A DNA stretch of 64,000 nucleotides, taken from NCBI GenBank assembly GCA_963809875.1, contig CAWELC010000012.1, positions 1 through 64,000 of the forward strand. Reading direction: 5' to 3'. Made by a program: the position numbers and the translations under genes. Below are positions 39,714 to 48,395 of the stretch, piece by piece; the stretch's first letter is position 1; each line of letters begins with the position of its first letter. This DNA comes from JAFGAS01 sp963809875 (lineage in GTDB: Bacteria > Desulfobacterota > Zymogenia > Zymogenales > Zymogenaceae). The notes below the pieces were generated by a model that made no database searches, was not told where the DNA came from, and was given only the letters and a program-made list of their open reading frames with translations.

Positions 39714-40616
39714 ATGATCGGCAAGAGGGCAACGGGAAAGGAGCAGGTGCTCTCACGGCTCATGCTCGAGAGCGCCGGGGATATCGCCCAGCGGATAAAG
39801 GCGCAGGAGGTATTCGTCATCATTCAGGGGCAGGACGACTACGAGCGGACCGGTGAGCAGATCAAGAAGATGAACGCCGTGCCGGTGGTGCGGGGAGATG
39901 ATTTCTTCCAGGAGGTGTTTTCCATCCACGGCAAGGCGCTCAAGGTCCCGGATATCAAGCTCACGCGCATGGGCCAGATCAAGGTGGCGGTAATGCTTGC
40001 CATCTCCGGCGGAATCATCAAGCCGGGCGACCGGATCGTCTGCGTGACGGGAGTCGCGTCCTTCGGAAACAACGATTCGGTGGTGGTGATCGATACGGAA
40101 AGGGAGTTCGAGATCTTCAGCTCCGCAAAGCTGCTGGACGTTCCCGATTCGGTCCGTCCGGACGTCTTTGAGACGGTGCTGAATCTCGCCATGGAGCTGG
40201 CCGCCCGGGGCAGAGAAGGGAAATCGGTCGGCACCATCTTCGTCCTGGGGGACGAGGAGCGCGTGCTGCAGCTCTCACGTCAACTGATCATCAACCCCTT
40301 CAAGGGGTATTCGGAAGAAGAGCTCTCCATCCACGACCCGCAGCTCCGCGACGCCATAAAGGAATTCTCGGCGATCGACGGCGCCTTCGTCGTGCGGGGG
40401 GACGGCGTGCTGGTGACCGCCGGGAGGCACCTCAACGCGGCCCTCGAGGAAGAGGATATGCCCAAGGGGCTTGGGAGCCGGCACGTGGCAGCCGCCGGGA
40501 TTACATCACTGACCGACGCAATAGCCATCGTCATATCAGAGTCGGCCGGAACGGTGCGAATATTCAAGAAGGGCAAGGTCTTCATGGAGATCGAGCGGCC
40601 CCCGATCGGTGCGTAG
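39714..40616 (+). CDS. DacZ-like diadenylate cyclase (PK_C-like N-domain plus DAC domain)
   Basis: The C-terminal domain has the c-di-AMP synthase motifs: DGA at 222-224 (SAIDGAFVVRGDG), the GSRHVAAAGIT box at 254-264, where the classical form is RHR, and SESAGTVR at 275-282. The N-terminal half (about 15-130) resembles the C-terminal domain of pyruvate kinase (MLAISGGIIKPGDRIVCVTG). This architecture is known from archaeal DacZ enzymes rather than from the common bacterial DisA, CdaA or CdaS. The enzyme would convert two ATP to c-di-AMP. No phosphodiesterase or c-di-AMP receptor is recognised nearby. dus follows six bases later. Confidence 0.8.
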   Translation: MIGKRATGKEQVLSRLMLESAGDIAQRIKAQEVFVIIQGQDDYERTGEQIKKMNAVPVVRGDDFFQEVFSIHGKALKVPDIKLTRMGQIKVAVMLAISGGIIKPGDRIVCVTGVASFGNNDSVVVIDTEREFEIFSSAKLLDVPDSVRPDVFETVLNLAMELAARGREGKSVGTIFVLGDEERVLQLSRQLIINPFKGYSEEELSIHDPQLRDAIKEFSAIDGAFVVRGDGVLVTAGRHLNAALEEEDMPKGLGSRHVAAAGITSLTDAIAIVISESAGTVRIFKKGKVFMEIERPPIGA

Positions 40617-40621
40617 GGCGC

Positions 40622-41558
40622 ATGAATATCGGTCGTCTCCAGCTTAGCTCCCGCCTGCTGGCCGCGCCGATGGCCGGCGTCATCGATGTCAGCATGCGGA
40701 TACTCCTGATCGCCCACGGGGCGGGAATGGTCTTTTCGGAGATGGTCAGCGCCGAGGGGATCAGGAGAGACCAGCCGGGAAGCACGGCCCTGATTACCTG
40801 CCACCCCCGGGAAGCGCCGTGCGCCGTTCAGCTCTTCGGGAGGGACCCGTCGGCGCTGGCCGACGCCGCCCGATACGCCCAGGAACGCGGGGCGGCCCTG
40901 GTGGACGTCAACATGGGCTGTCCGGTCAAGAAGGTCGTGCGTCAGGGGGCGGGGGCGGCCCTCCTCAAGGAGCCCGATCTCTGCGGGCGGATCATCGAAT
41001 CGGTGGTCCGCGCGGTCACGGTGCCGGTTACGGCCAAGATCCGGGCGGGGTGGGACGCGTCCTCGATCAACTATCGAGATATCGGCCTTCGGCTGGCGGA
41101 CGCGGGGGCCGGTGCGGTGATCCTCCACCCCCGAACGGCCGCCCAGTTCTTTGCGGGAACGGCGGACTGGTCCCTGGTAAAGGATCTGGCGGGACGTCTT
41201 TCGGTTCCGGTGATCGGAAGCGGAGATATCTCCGGCCGCGACGAGGCGCGGCGGCGGATGGAAGAGACCGGCGCCGCTTTCGTCATGATCGGAAGGGCCG
41301 CCATGGGAAGACCCTGGGTCTTCTCGTCCAACGGGACACGAACCGGGGCCTCGCGACCTCTTCGCGATGATCGAGCGGCATCGACTGATTATCGACGAGC
41401 TCTACCCTCCGAGGAAGGCGGCTTCCGTCCTGAAACGACACTGCACCTACTACGTGAGGGGGCACGTCGGGGCGGCCGGCGCGCGGGCGGCCCTGATGGG
41501 CCGGGAGACGACGGCCGATATCATGGCCTTGATGAGCGGTTACCTCTTGGGCGATTGA
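40622..41558 (+). CDS. dus: tRNA-dihydrouridine synthase (DusB-like), frame broken near 41334
   Basis: The protein reduces uridines in tRNA with FMN and NADPH. It begins with RLLAAPMAGVID and shows the catalytic-Cys segment DVNMGCPVKKVVRQGAGAALL. VTAKIRAGWD, VILHPRT, GSGDI and MIGRAAMGRPWVF follow. After SSNG the frame shifts; removing one G from the GGG at 41333-41335 restores HEPGPRDLFAMIERHRLIIDELY and the C-terminal helical domain to 41558. The joined length of about 312 residues is normal. It sits in a tight run with the DacZ-like gene and the NtrC-like gene. Confidence 0.9.
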
Positions 41559-41562
41559 CGGA

Positions 41563-42930
41563 ATGCTCATGCAGCAGGCTCTCGAACCACAGCCGAGAAA
41601 GCAGGCGGTGATCTTTCAGCTGACCGAGGACGCGGCGCGGGCCGTCGGCGACGTGCTGAAGGGTCAAAAGATATCGGTCATCGAGGAGACGCACCTGGCC
41701 AACGTCCGGCGTGTTCTCAAGGCGGACCGTCCCGATTTCCTCTTTATCGGATCGTCCTATCTCCTCAAGCGGGGAGAGGCCCTCCTGTCTTCGATCAAGA
41801 AGGGTCGACCCGATGTATCGATCATCATCGCGGTTGAAGAGAAAGACCGACAGCGCCTGGCGTCTCTTCTGGGCCCCCGCGTCTCCGGCTTCCTCTGCGA
41901 GCCCTACTACCCGAAGGAGATTCTCTTTGTCCTTTTCTCCACCGAACGGACGGCCGAGACCGACGCAAAAGATCGAGTCGCCGAGGCATTGCTGACAAAT
42001 TTCGGAAATCCCCATAAGGTCTTCATCGGGCGGTCTCATAACGCGCACCAGGTCAGGAGGGATACGTCGGCCGCCAGAAAGGGGAGCGGCCACGTGTTGT
42101 TTATCGGTGAGGCAGGCACGGGGAAGACCCAGCTGTCGTTATGCGTCCATCTGAGGCCCGGCCGCTTCCTGACCCCCCTGAGTCTCTTCGACCCCCTCAC
42201 GGAAACGAGGAAGAAGAGGCGCAGCGTCTCCCATCTTGACGACGCGAACCTCTCCGGGGGGACCCTGATCGTAAAGAACAGCCAGCACCTTTCGTCGCGT
42301 GAGGCGACGCTGATCGAGTCAATGCTCACCAAGCACGTCGACGCCGGCCCTAAGTCACCTCGGATTATTGTCCACCATGATCCCTCTTTCGGTATCGAGG
42401 AACGGTTCGATCATTCTCGCTTTGCCCATACGATCCGCATAGACCCCCTGCGGGAGCGCCCCGAAGATATCGGTGCTATATTCGGCTATTACGTCAACAG
42501 TGTCTCGATGGTGCTGGGCATCCCGCGGGTCTCGGTAACCCCTTCGGCGCGCAAGATGCTCATGCGCTACCCGTGGCCGAAAAACGTCCGGGATCTCATC
42601 GGGGTGGTCATATTCACGATGGTCACCGAGACCGGGGGGGCGGTGGATCCGCTTTCGCTTCCCGATTTCATCACGAAGGAAGACCCGGACCCTCTCGGGA
42701 GGATCTCGCTGGAAAACCTCCTCTCGTCCAAACTGAAACCCATCGTATCCAAGATGGATCTGGACAGGGTTCGGGGTCTCTACAATATTATCCTCTCCAG
42801 GGTGGAGGCTCCCCTCATCAAGATGGTGCTGGATCGGACCGGACGCAACCAATCCAGGGCCGCAAAGATCCTCGGCATCAACCGCAACACCCTCAAGAAA
42901 AAGATCGATGAGTACCAAATCAACAAATAG
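41563..42930 (+). CDS. Degenerate NtrC-like regulator (pseudoreceiver-AAA+-Fis HTH)
   Basis: The 455-residue protein has the domain order of a sigma-54 activator. The N-terminal receiver-like domain (13-128) lacks the phospho-Asp (IGSSYL in its place). The AAA+ domain keeps Walker A GEAGTGKT (182-189), the arginine motif RERPEDI and YPWPKNVRDL. The GAFTGA loop is absent, and the Walker B acids of GGTLFLDE read GGTLIVKN (232-239). A Fis-type HTH ends the protein (NQSRAAKILGINRNTLKKKI). It can probably bind DNA and perhaps ATP, but classical sigma-54 activation looks impossible. It may act as a repressor or antagonist. Confidence 0.82.
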   Translation: MLMQQALEPQPRKQAVIFQLTEDAARAVGDVLKGQKISVIEETHLANVRRVLKADRPDFLFIGSSYLLKRGEALLSSIKKGRPDVSIIIAVEEKDRQRLASLLGPRVSGFLCEPYYPKEILFVLFSTERTAETDAKDRVAEALLTNFGNPHKVFIGRSHNAHQVRRDTSAARKGSGHVLFIGEAGTGKTQLSLCVHLRPGRFLTPLSLFDPLTETRKKRRSVSHLDDANLSGGTLIVKNSQHLSSREATLIESMLTKHVDAGPKSPRIIVHHDPSFGIEERFDHSRFAHTIRIDPLRERPEDIGAIFGYYVNSVSMVLGIPRVSVTPSARKMLMRYPWPKNVRDLIGVVIFTMVTETGGAVDPLSLPDFITKEDPDPLGRISLENLLSSKLKPIVSKMDLDRVRGLYNIILSRVEAPLIKMVLDRTGRNQSRAAKILGINRNTLKKKIDEYQINK

Positions 42931-42959
42931 GATGACCCCGCAGGCCTGATTGATTCCCC

Positions 42960-42988
42960 TTGACAGGTCCATTGCCGTTTTATATTAT
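42960..42988 (+). promoter_or_regulatory. Sigma-70 promoter of gmhA
   Basis: TTGACA (42960-42965) and TATTAT (42983-42988) are 17 bases apart, placing the transcription start near 42995, just before the gmhA ribosome site. This supports a start codon at 43017. Confidence 0.7.
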
Positions 42989-43016
42989 GAGTCTCTATCC
43001 GATGCAGAGGAATTCC

Positions 43017-43598
43017 ATGGACCCGGTTATTCAGGATGCGTTCATCGACAGCGCCCAGATCAAGAAGAAATTCGCCGAGACGTACGAAAAGAAGATCGTT
43101 GAGGTCGCCGGGTTGATCGTCAGGGCGTTCAAGGCGGGAAACAAACTGCTCTTATTCGGAAACGGGGGAAGCGCGGCCGACTGCCAGCATATAGCGGCCG
43201 AATTCGTTAACCGGTTCAAGATCGATCGCCCGCCCCTGCCGGCGCTCGCGCTCACCACCGATACCTCGATCCTGACGAGCATCGGAAACGACTTTGATTT
43301 CTCGGACATATTCGTAAAACAGATCAAGGCGCTCGGGGTCAAGGGGGACGTTGCCGTGGCCGTCAGCACGAGCGGCAAATCGCGCAACATCACCAAAGCC
43401 CTCGAAGGGGCATCGAAGCTGGGAATTGTCACCGTCCTCTTTACCGGCGGTGATGGGGGGCCCGCCCTGGAACTGGCCGAATACGCCTTTGTTGTCCCGA
43501 CGAGAAACACCCCGCGGATTCAGGAAGTCCATATCGCCCTCGGCCACGTCCTGTGCGAGCTGGTGGATAACAAGCTCTTTGGCGGTGGGGCCGCATGA
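43017..43598 (+). CDS. gmhA: Phosphoheptose isomerase
   Basis: GmhA converts sedoheptulose-7-phosphate to D-glycero-D-manno-heptose-7-phosphate, the first step of ADP-heptose synthesis for lipopolysaccharide core. The SIS domain shows LLLFGNGGSAADCQHIAAEFVNRF, TDTSILTSIGND and the sugar-phosphate motif VSTSGKSRNI. The C-terminal IQEVHIALGHVLCELVD is also typical. ATG at 43017 has AGAGGA upstream and fits the promoter; starts further 5' would lie inside it. The product is about 193 residues. It overlaps the next gene by four bases (ATGA). Confidence 0.93.
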   Translation: MDPVIQDAFIDSAQIKKKFAETYEKKIVEVAGLIVRAFKAGNKLLLFGNGGSAADCQHIAAEFVNRFKIDRPPLPALALTTDTSILTSIGNDFDFSDIFVKQIKALGVKGDVAVAVSTSGKSRNITKALEGASKLGIVTVLFTGGDGGPALELAEYAFVVPTRNTPRIQEVHIALGHVLCELVDNKLFGGGAA

Positions 43599-44557
43599 CC
43601 AGGCACGGCTTTGTCCCTCTGGATCTGACGAAGATAAAGACCTACTCCCTGGAGGATCGCACAAGCAAGGTAACCGTGGCCGACTTTGCCCGCCCGCCCG
43701 TGGCCGGCATGACTGTCAGGGAATTCATCGACGGGCTTGGGGGGATCCTTGCCGCGGGCGACCTCAGGGCAGTGATCGGGGCGGTGGTGGATGCCGTGAA
43801 GGCGCGCCGTCCGGTGATGATGGCCATGGGCGCCCACGTCATCAAGGTGGGGCTGGCCCCGCTCATCGTCGACCTGATGGAGCGCCGGATCGTCAGCCTG
43901 GTAGCCCTCAACGGAGCGGGAATCGTCCACGACTTTGAGCTGGCTTACGCCGGATCGACCTCCGAGGATGTGGACGCCGTCCTGCCCGGAGGGGAGTTCG
44001 GGATGGCCCGGGAAACCTCCCGGTACCTGAACGAGGCGATACGCGAAGGAGCCCGCAACGGGCAGGGCATCGGGCAGGCCGTAGGTTCGATGATCGAGCG
44101 TGAGGGTCTCCCTCACCGCCGGCACAGCATCCTGGCGGCGGGCGCGCGCCTCGATATCCCCGTGACCGTTCACGTGGCGGTCGGTACCGACATTATCCAC
44201 ATGCATCCGGACGCCTCCGGTGAGGCGATCGGCGCCGGGTCGCTTGCCGACTTTCGTACCTTTGCCTCGGCAGTCGCCACCCTATCAGGGGGAGTCTATT
44301 TCAACATCGGATCGGCGGTGATCCTGCCGGAGGTTTTCCTCAAGGCGATATCGCTCGCCCGCAACGTGGGTGCGGCCGTCGAGGACTTCACGACGGTCAA
44401 CATGGACTTTATGCGTCACTACCGCCCCCAGACGAACGTCGTCGGGCGGCCCACGGCCGGGACGGGAAGGGGGATTACGCTCATCGGCCACCATGAGATC
44501 ATGGTGCCGCTGGTCTGTGCCGGGATCATCGACGCGCTGGAGACCGGGGTAAAATGA
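43595..44557 (+). CDS. Deoxyhypusine synthase-like protein
   Basis: The 320-residue protein resembles the deoxyhypusine/homospermidine synthase superfamily. Matching segments include MAMGAHVIKVGLAPLIVDLMER, ALNGAGIVHDFELAYAGSTSEDV and GGEFGMARET. VHVAVGTDIIHMHP, GGVYFNIGSAVILPEVFLKA and the NAD-fold pattern also fit. The eukaryotic enzyme transfers aminobutyl from spermidine to eIF5A; bacteria lack that substrate, so the role here is unknown. The family's catalytic Lys near the C-terminus is not obvious. Translational overlap with gmhA (ATGA) ties it to the heptose gene, though no link is established. Confidence 0.72.
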   Translation: MTRHGFVPLDLTKIKTYSLEDRTSKVTVADFARPPVAGMTVREFIDGLGGILAAGDLRAVIGAVVDAVKARRPVMMAMGAHVIKVGLAPLIVDLMERRIVSLVALNGAGIVHDFELAYAGSTSEDVDAVLPGGEFGMARETSRYLNEAIREGARNGQGIGQAVGSMIEREGLPHRRHSILAAGARLDIPVTVHVAVGTDIIHMHPDASGEAIGAGSLADFRTFASAVATLSGGVYFNIGSAVILPEVFLKAISLARNVGAAVEDFTTVNMDFMRHYRPQTNVVGRPTAGTGRGITLIGHHEIMVPLVCAGIIDALETGVK

Positions 44558-44614
44558 GGGTCCGAGTCTGTACAGGACATCCCGGCGGGTGCGGGAGAGG
44601 GGGGAGGCCTTTCG

Positions 44615-45004
44615 ATGGACGGCGGTAAGACAACCGGGGGAGGTGCAGGGAGTGGAGGGAGGAGCGCCTGCCTGTACGGGTGTCTGGCCGCGATCGGCAT
44701 TGTGGTGATCCTGTCGGCGGTGGGCTCCTGGGCCGCCTATCGGGTGGCCGGCGGCGCTCTGAAGGCCGTTGAGCGGTTTGAAGCCGAAGGAGAGGCCGCG
44801 CTGCCTCCCGGCATGAGCAGTCAGGAGGCTACTGTGATCTGGGAGCGGTTCATCGACGGTCTGATGGACGGCTCAATTCGTCCCGAAACGGGCGCCCGGA
44901 TACTCTCCCGACTATTTTTCGATGCGAGCGACGGCGTCTTGACCAGGCAGGAGATCGGGAGTATACTTGAACAGATGAGGCGCGCACGTGGCATGAATCT
45001 TTGA
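44615..45004 (+). CDS. Small single-pass membrane protein, unknown function
   Basis: The 129-residue protein has a Gly-rich N-terminus and one transmembrane helix (about 19-46). A soluble helical C-terminal part of about 80 residues follows. No family was recognised. GGGGGAGG upstream of ATG 44615 is a strong ribosome site. It lies between the deoxyhypusine-synthase-like gene and a lone receiver, all on the same strand. Confidence 0.6.
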   Translation: MDGGKTTGGGAGSGGRSACLYGCLAAIGIVVILSAVGSWAAYRVAGGALKAVERFEAEGEAALPPGMSSQEATVIWERFIDGLMDGSIRPETGARILSRLFFDASDGVLTRQEIGSILEQMRRARGMNL

Positions 45005-45026
45005 GCAGATCGATACCGAGGATGCC

Positions 45027-45416
45027 ATGGAGTATAAGAAACGGGTGCTCATAGTCGATGACAACCACTTTTTTCGGGAAGTCATGACCAATGAGTTCAA
45101 TGAGGCGGGCTTTGATGTCTCGACCGCCGAGGACGGCGAAGAGGGGCTGCGGAAGTTCGAGAAGATGCATCCCGACGTCGTGATCGTGGACAAGATCATG
45201 CCAAAGATGGGCGGCACGCGGTTCATGAAAAAGGCCCAGGAGCTTGATTTTTCCAAGGAAGTGCTTTTCGTTACGGTCAGCTCGATGATATCGGAGCAGC
45301 CTCACGAACACCATCACGATGTCCTCGGCTCAAAGGTGCATATCCCCAAGACCACCAGACCCATCGATATCGTGATCCTCGTTGAACAGCTCCTTGCGAG
45401 GAAAGCAGCCAAATAA
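45027..45416 (+). CDS. Stand-alone response-regulator receiver
   Basis: The 129-residue protein is only a receiver domain: acidic pair in LIVDDNHF, phospho-Asp in VVIVDKIMPKMGG, the Thr/Ser strand LFVTVSS and Lys in VHIPKTTRP. It has no output domain, like CheY-type or phosphorelay intermediates. A His-rich HEHHH stretch near residue 93 is unusual and could bind metal. No kinase is adjacent; the hybrid kinases at the left end are distant candidates. Confidence 0.85.
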   Translation: MEYKKRVLIVDDNHFFREVMTNEFNEAGFDVSTAEDGEEGLRKFEKMHPDVVIVDKIMPKMGGTRFMKKAQELDFSKEVLFVTVSSMISEQPHEHHHDVLGSKVHIPKTTRPIDIVILVEQLLARKAAK

Positions 45417-45446
45417 TCGAATTCGCAATCTTTCGGTATCATGCGT

Positions 45447-45470
45447 GCCGCCTAAAGAGGGCGGCTTTTT
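45447..45470 (+). terminator. Rho-independent terminator
   Basis: GCCGCC, a short loop, GGCGGC and TTTTT. It lies after the lone receiver and before the tetrapyrrole operon. Confidence 0.85.
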
Positions 45471-45525
45471 GCTTGCGCGGCGCCGACCGGTGCGCCGGCG
45501 CATCGCGTGCACCGGGTCAGGGTCA

Positions 45526-46203
45526 ATGAGTCTATTCGGGATGTTCATAGAGCTTGCCGGCCGCCCCTGTCTGGTCGTGGGGGGCGGTGCCGTGGGCACC
45601 AGAAAGGTGCAGTCGCTGCTGGACGTGGAGGCGCGCGTCACGGTGGTATCTCCCCAGGTAACGGCCGAGCTCGCGCGGCTCATCGATGAGGGGAAGGTCA
45701 CTCACGTCCGCGGCCCGTTTGCCCCCGAGCAGTTGGCCGGCATGTTTTTATGCGTCTCGGCCGTGGATGACCGCGCCGAAAATGAGGCGGTGGCACGGTC
45801 GTGCCGAAATCGGGGGGTGCTCGTCAACGTGGTGGACGATCCGGTCCTGTCGGACTTCTTCTTCCCCTCGGTGGTCCGCCGGGGAGACCTGGTCATCGCC
45901 GTCTCGTCGGGCGGCGTCGCTCCGTCCATGGTCAAGCTGATTCGGCGCGAACTCGAGTCGCAGTACGGCCCCCAATACGAACAAGTCCTCACGATTCTGG
46001 GGCGGCTCCGGGAAAGACTCCGGGGCGCCGGGGTTACGGGGGATCGGCTCTCGGCCGTCATGGAGCGGGCGGCGGCCCTTCCCCTGGCCGAAATGATCTC
46101 GGGTGGGCAGACCGGCCGGATCGTGGGAATGGTGCGCGAGGTCCTGGCCGAGGGAGGCGCGACCCCGGCGATTGACCTCGATGACCTTATTGAAAAGAAG
46201 TGA
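45526..46203 (+). CDS. Precorrin-2 dehydrogenase / siroheme synthase N-terminal-type protein
   Basis: The 225-residue protein oxidises precorrin-2 to sirohydrochlorin and may add iron, as in SirC, Met8 or the CysG N-terminus. It shows the NAD-binding LVVGGGAVGTRKV, the LCVSAVDD and VNVVDDP segments, and the FFFPSVVRRGDLVIAVSSGG motif of the family. The C-terminal helices follow. ATG at 45526 is preferred to upstream codons, which encode a non-matching Arg-rich stretch. It heads the tetrapyrrole operon; hemA starts eight bases after its stop. Confidence 0.9.
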   Translation: MSLFGMFIELAGRPCLVVGGGAVGTRKVQSLLDVEARVTVVSPQVTAELARLIDEGKVTHVRGPFAPEQLAGMFLCVSAVDDRAENEAVARSCRNRGVLVNVVDDPVLSDFFFPSVVRRGDLVIAVSSGGVAPSMVKLIRRELESQYGPQYEQVLTILGRLRERLRGAGVTGDRLSAVMERAAALPLAEMISGGQTGRIVGMVREVLAEGGATPAIDLDDLIEKK

Positions 46204-46210
46204 AGCGGCG

Positions 46211-47518
46211 ATGAAGCGAAACGTGACGATATTTCTGGTCGGGATGAGCCATAAATCGGCGCCCGTGGACGTCCGTGAGAAGATGGGCATCGGCCAGGAA
46301 TCGATCGAGCATTTCTTGCAGGGATTGGCGACTTCTCCCGATATCGACGAGTGCCTGGTCCTTTCCACCTGTAACCGGGTGGAGATGCTGGGGCTCTCAC
46401 CGGATGTATCGGCGGCGGTAAGGCACGCCATCGAATATCTGGGCGCATTTCACGGCAGGGACCCCTCGGCAATGAAGAGCTACTTCTACATCAAGGAGGG
46501 CCCCGACGCCGTCCGCCACGTCCTCCGGGTCAGCTCGTCGCTGGACTCGATGGTGGTCGGCGAGCCCCAGATACTGGGCCAGGTCAAGGACTCGTACCGG
46601 GCGGCGACCGCCTCGGATACCTCCGGGCCGGTCCTCAACCGGCTTCTGCACCGGGCCTTCTTCACCGCAAAGCGTGTCAAGAACGAGACGGGCGTCGCGT
46701 CCCGCCCGGTTTCCGTGAGCTCCGCCGCGCTCTGGCTCTGCGAAGAGGCGCTGGGGGGTCCGTCGGGAAAGAGCGTCCTCATGATCGGAGCGGGGGAGAT
46801 GGGGGAAGAGACCCTCAAGCAGCTCGCCTGCGCCCAGCTGGGTGAGATTCTCATAGCCAACAGGACGCGGGACAAGGCCGAGGCGCTCTGTGAGCGGTTC
46901 GTGGCAAAATATGTCGCCTGGGAACACCTCATGGAGGCCGTCGGGTCGGTCGATATCGTTATCACCTCTACGGGGTCGGAGCGGCCGATCATCACCACGC
47001 CGATGGTCGCGCAGGCGATCGAAGGGCGCAACGGCAGGCCGCTGGCCATCATCGACATCGCCGTTCCGCGGGACGTCGAAGAGTCGGTGGGAGATATCGC
47101 CGGGGTTTCCCTTTACAACATAGACAGCCTCAACACGGTGGTGAAAAGAAACATCACCGAGCGGGAGTCGGAGGCGGCCCGGTCCGAGCGAATCGTCGAG
47201 GAGGAAACGGCCAAGTTCATGGCCTGGTTCGACTCGCTGGACCTGGTGCCGACGATCGTGCTGTTGAGGAGAAAACTCAAGATGATCGGTGAGGAGGAGG
47301 TGAGGAAAACCCTCGCTTCCTGGGAGGGGCTCGGCCAGGGCGAGGCCGAGCGGCTGACGCTCCTGGTGGAAACCGTCATCAACAAGATCCTCCACGACCC
47401 CACCGTATATCTGAAACGCGATGCCAATGCGGCGGGGAAATCGACCGTGGAGCTGATCCGGGGTCTCTTCGCCCTGGACGGGGAGGACGCCGATGATCAG
47501 GATCGGCACGAGGAGTAG
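46211..47518 (+). CDS. hemA: Glutamyl-tRNA reductase
   Basis: The enzyme reduces Glu-tRNA to glutamate-1-semialdehyde, the first committed step of the C5 tetrapyrrole route. Catalytic Cys54 lies in LSTCNRVEM. GEPQILGQVKDSY, the NADPH motif IGAGEMGE and AIIDIAVPRDVE follow, with a C-terminal dimerisation helix. The ATG at 46211 gives 435 residues, normal for the family; earlier in-frame codons lie inside the upstream gene. It overlaps hemC by 26 bases. Confidence 0.96.
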   Translation: MKRNVTIFLVGMSHKSAPVDVREKMGIGQESIEHFLQGLATSPDIDECLVLSTCNRVEMLGLSPDVSAAVRHAIEYLGAFHGRDPSAMKSYFYIKEGPDAVRHVLRVSSSLDSMVVGEPQILGQVKDSYRAATASDTSGPVLNRLLHRAFFTAKRVKNETGVASRPVSVSSAALWLCEEALGGPSGKSVLMIGAGEMGEETLKQLACAQLGEILIANRTRDKAEALCERFVAKYVAWEHLMEAVGSVDIVITSTGSERPIITTPMVAQAIEGRNGRPLAIIDIAVPRDVEESVGDIAGVSLYNIDSLNTVVKRNITERESEAARSERIVEEETAKFMAWFDSLDLVPTIVLLRRKLKMIGEEEVRKTLASWEGLGQGEAERLTLLVETVINKILHDPTVYLKRDANAAGKSTVELIRGLFALDGEDADDQDRHEE

Positions 47519-48395
47519 CCCCCTCGCGCTCGTCCAGGCCCGGGCCGTAGCCGACATGCTGCGGGCCGCCCGCCCTGAGTGCGCGTGCGAGATTGTCACC
47601 ATCACGACGGAGGGCGACCGCACAACGAAGACGGCGCTGTGGGAGATCGGGGGGAAGGGGCTCTTCGTCCAGGAGATCGAAGCGGCGCTGGCCGCGCGAA
47701 GCATCGACCTGGCGGTACACAGCATGAAGGACATGCCCCAGGAGATTCCCGAAGGACTTGCGATCGGCGCCGTGCCGAAGCGGGAGGACGTCCGGGACGT
47801 GCTGGTTGCCCGGACGCCCGTGCCCGACATCGGGACGATCCCGGCGGGAGTCGTGGTCGGGACCTCGAGCCTCAGGCGCGCCGCGCAAATCCTGAGGGCC
47901 AGGCCCGACCTCGCGGTTGCCTCGCTTCGGGGAAACGTCGGCACGAGAATGAAAAAACTGCAGGATAACGAGTACGGTGCGGTACTCCTGGCGGCGGCGG
48001 GGATCGCCCGGCTCGGGATCGAGGCCCGGCACGCCCTTTTCCTTTCGCCGGAGGATTTCGTCCCGGCGGCGGGCCAGGGAGCGCTGGCGCTCGAGGTGAG
48101 ACGGGGAGAGGAAGGAGTCGTCGCCCACCTGGATGACGCGGATACCAGCCGCGCGGTCTTTTGCGAGCGCGCCTTCGTGGAGCGTCTCGGGGCGTCGTGC
48201 CGCTCGGCGGTGGGGGCGTGGGCCCGCATGGAGGGGCAGCGCCTCATCCTGACCGGGAGGGTGCTTTCTCCCGGCGGAGACCGGGTGATCGAAGGGGAGC
48301 TGGCGGGGACGCCGGGCGACGGCCGCGAGATGGGCGGCGCGCTCGCTGACGATTTTATAGGACGGGGGGCGCGCGCCCTCCTTGAGGAAGGATAG
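47493..48395 (+). CDS. hemC: Hydroxymethylbilane synthase (porphobilinogen deaminase)
   Basis: The 300-residue protein polymerises four porphobilinogen units. It starts IRIGTRSSPLALVQA and has AVHSMKDMP with catalytic Asp80. SSLRRAAQ, LRGNVGTR and the dipyrromethane-attachment Cys236 in RLGASCRSAVGA follow. It overlaps hemA and ends one base before cobA-hemD, so translation is probably coupled. hemB, needed for the preceding step, is not in the window. Confidence 0.97.
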   Translation: MIRIGTRSSPLALVQARAVADMLRAARPECACEIVTITTEGDRTTKTALWEIGGKGLFVQEIEAALAARSIDLAVHSMKDMPQEIPEGLAIGAVPKREDVRDVLVARTPVPDIGTIPAGVVVGTSSLRRAAQILRARPDLAVASLRGNVGTRMKKLQDNEYGAVLLAAAGIARLGIEARHALFLSPEDFVPAAGQGALALEVRRGEEGVVAHLDDADTSRAVFCERAFVERLGASCRSAVGAWARMEGQRLILTGRVLSPGGDRVIEGELAGTPGDGREMGGALADDFIGRGARALLEEG

